Notes under the pieces: model-generated
Told to the model about the DNA's origin: nothing
The model's input: only the letters and a program-made list of their open reading frames with translations
The model's database searches: none
Program-made: the position numbers and the translations under genes
Source of the DNA: Caloramator quimbayensis
GTDB lineage: Bacteria; Bacillota; Clostridia; Clostridiales; Caloramatoraceae
Direction: 5' to 3'
Length of the DNA stretch: 64,000 bases
Assembly: GCF_900167605.1 (NCBI RefSeq)
Contig: NZ_FUYH01000007.1
Span: 95,885-159,884, forward strand
Shown: positions 63,846 through 64,000 of the stretch, piece after piece
Layout of the letters: the number at the start of each line of letters is the position of its first letter
Numbering within the stretch: position 1 is the first letter of the stretch

Positions 63846-64000
63846 TTAAGTTTTTTCAAATACTGGATTATTCCAGGTATCTTCTATTGTAAATCTCTCA
63901 TCTCTTATATCCTCAATAATATTTATTTGAAGCATTCTTTTCTTCCTAAAACCTCTAATACATCTAAAAAAATATAACTGCATAAGATTAAATGCTATAA
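63846..64000 (-). CDS. C-terminal end of an unidentified protein, possibly a transposase (cut by window edge)
   Basis: An open frame enters from the right edge and ends at TAA (63846-63848), giving about 50 residues: NLMQLYFFRCIRGFRKKRM, then IIEDIRDERFTIEDTW. The basic, aromatic helix followed by an acidic tail resembles the end of some DDE transposases, but this rests on general appearance only. The 179 bases between it and the rpsB promoter (63667-63845) contain no ORF; a C-rich patch lies near 63797. Confidence 0.35.
   Translation of the reverse strand, partial: IAFNLMQLYFFRCIRGFRKKRMLQINIIEDIRDERFTIEDTWNNPVFEKT

Noticed and set aside
1..64000. CRISPR array
   Set aside because: No set of regularly spaced direct repeats was seen on reading the noncoding gaps.

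Overview
The window is a chromosomal segment of a low-GC, endospore-forming member of the Clostridia. The base composition is strongly AT-rich and ribosome binding sites are strong (GGAGG or GAGGTG). Spore genes are present (spoVS behind a sigma-H-like promoter, a CotS-family coat protein, a YtvI-like and a YmxH-like protein), and housekeeping synteny is that of Firmicutes. The genus cannot be fixed from the sequence alone. A Clostridium- or Caloramator-like organism is a guess.

Layout. 1-1.6 kb holds a tRNA cluster on the minus strand (a cut tRNA with anticodon CAT, then Phe, a second CAT tRNA and Glu) around a CotS-like gene. 1.8-4.6 kb holds a MerR-type coiled-coil protein, a GNAT acetyltransferase and trpS behind a tryptophan T-box. 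A PLP aminotransferase at 4.7-5.8 kb runs the other way. 6.3-14.8 kb is the classic plus-strand cluster miaB, mutS, mutL, miaA, hfq and a PF06838-type PLP lyase. 14.9-18.4 kb is the SOS hub: lexA, divergent from a YneA-like division inhibitor with shared LexA boxes, then a cysteine-rich protein, a Xer recombinase, an uncatalogued 59-residue membrane peptide and proC. 18.7-24.8 kb holds purB, an aminotransferase/PadR/PHP operon, spoVS and rny.

25.0-30.2 kb is a DNA repair block transcribed recA, recX, an Mre11-like nuclease, a Rad50-like N-terminal ATPase half, a small coiled coil and a Rad50-like C-terminal ATPase half. Rad50 is therefore encoded in pieces. 30.2-41.8 kb continues with pgsA, rimO, ftsK/spoIIIE, a TepA-like ClpP-fold protein, aspartokinase, ymxH, dut, a pitrilysin peptidase, pnp and rpsO. 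41.9-49.3 kb is the rimP-nusA-rnpM-ylxQ-infB-rbfA-nrnA-truB-ribF operon (translation initiation, ribosome maturation, RNA decay). 49.5-60.2 kb is uppS-cdsA-(YtvI-like)-dxr-rseP-ispG-(glycosyltransferase)-polC, which links isoprenoid and undecaprenyl supply, phospholipid synthesis, membrane proteolysis and replication. 60.3-63.6 kb holds a small unknown protein, frr, pyrH, tsf and rpsB. The right edge clips the end of an unidentified, possibly transposase, gene.

The most unusual things seen are the three-piece Rad50 with its Mre11 partner directly behind recA-recX, and the apparent ATT initiation codon of rny (the only start that gives a full-length RNase Y). A second small ORF also appears to start with ATT. 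SOS control can be read directly from the DNA: two perfect LexA boxes plus one imperfect box between lexA and the yneA-like gene, and one perfect box on the recA promoter.
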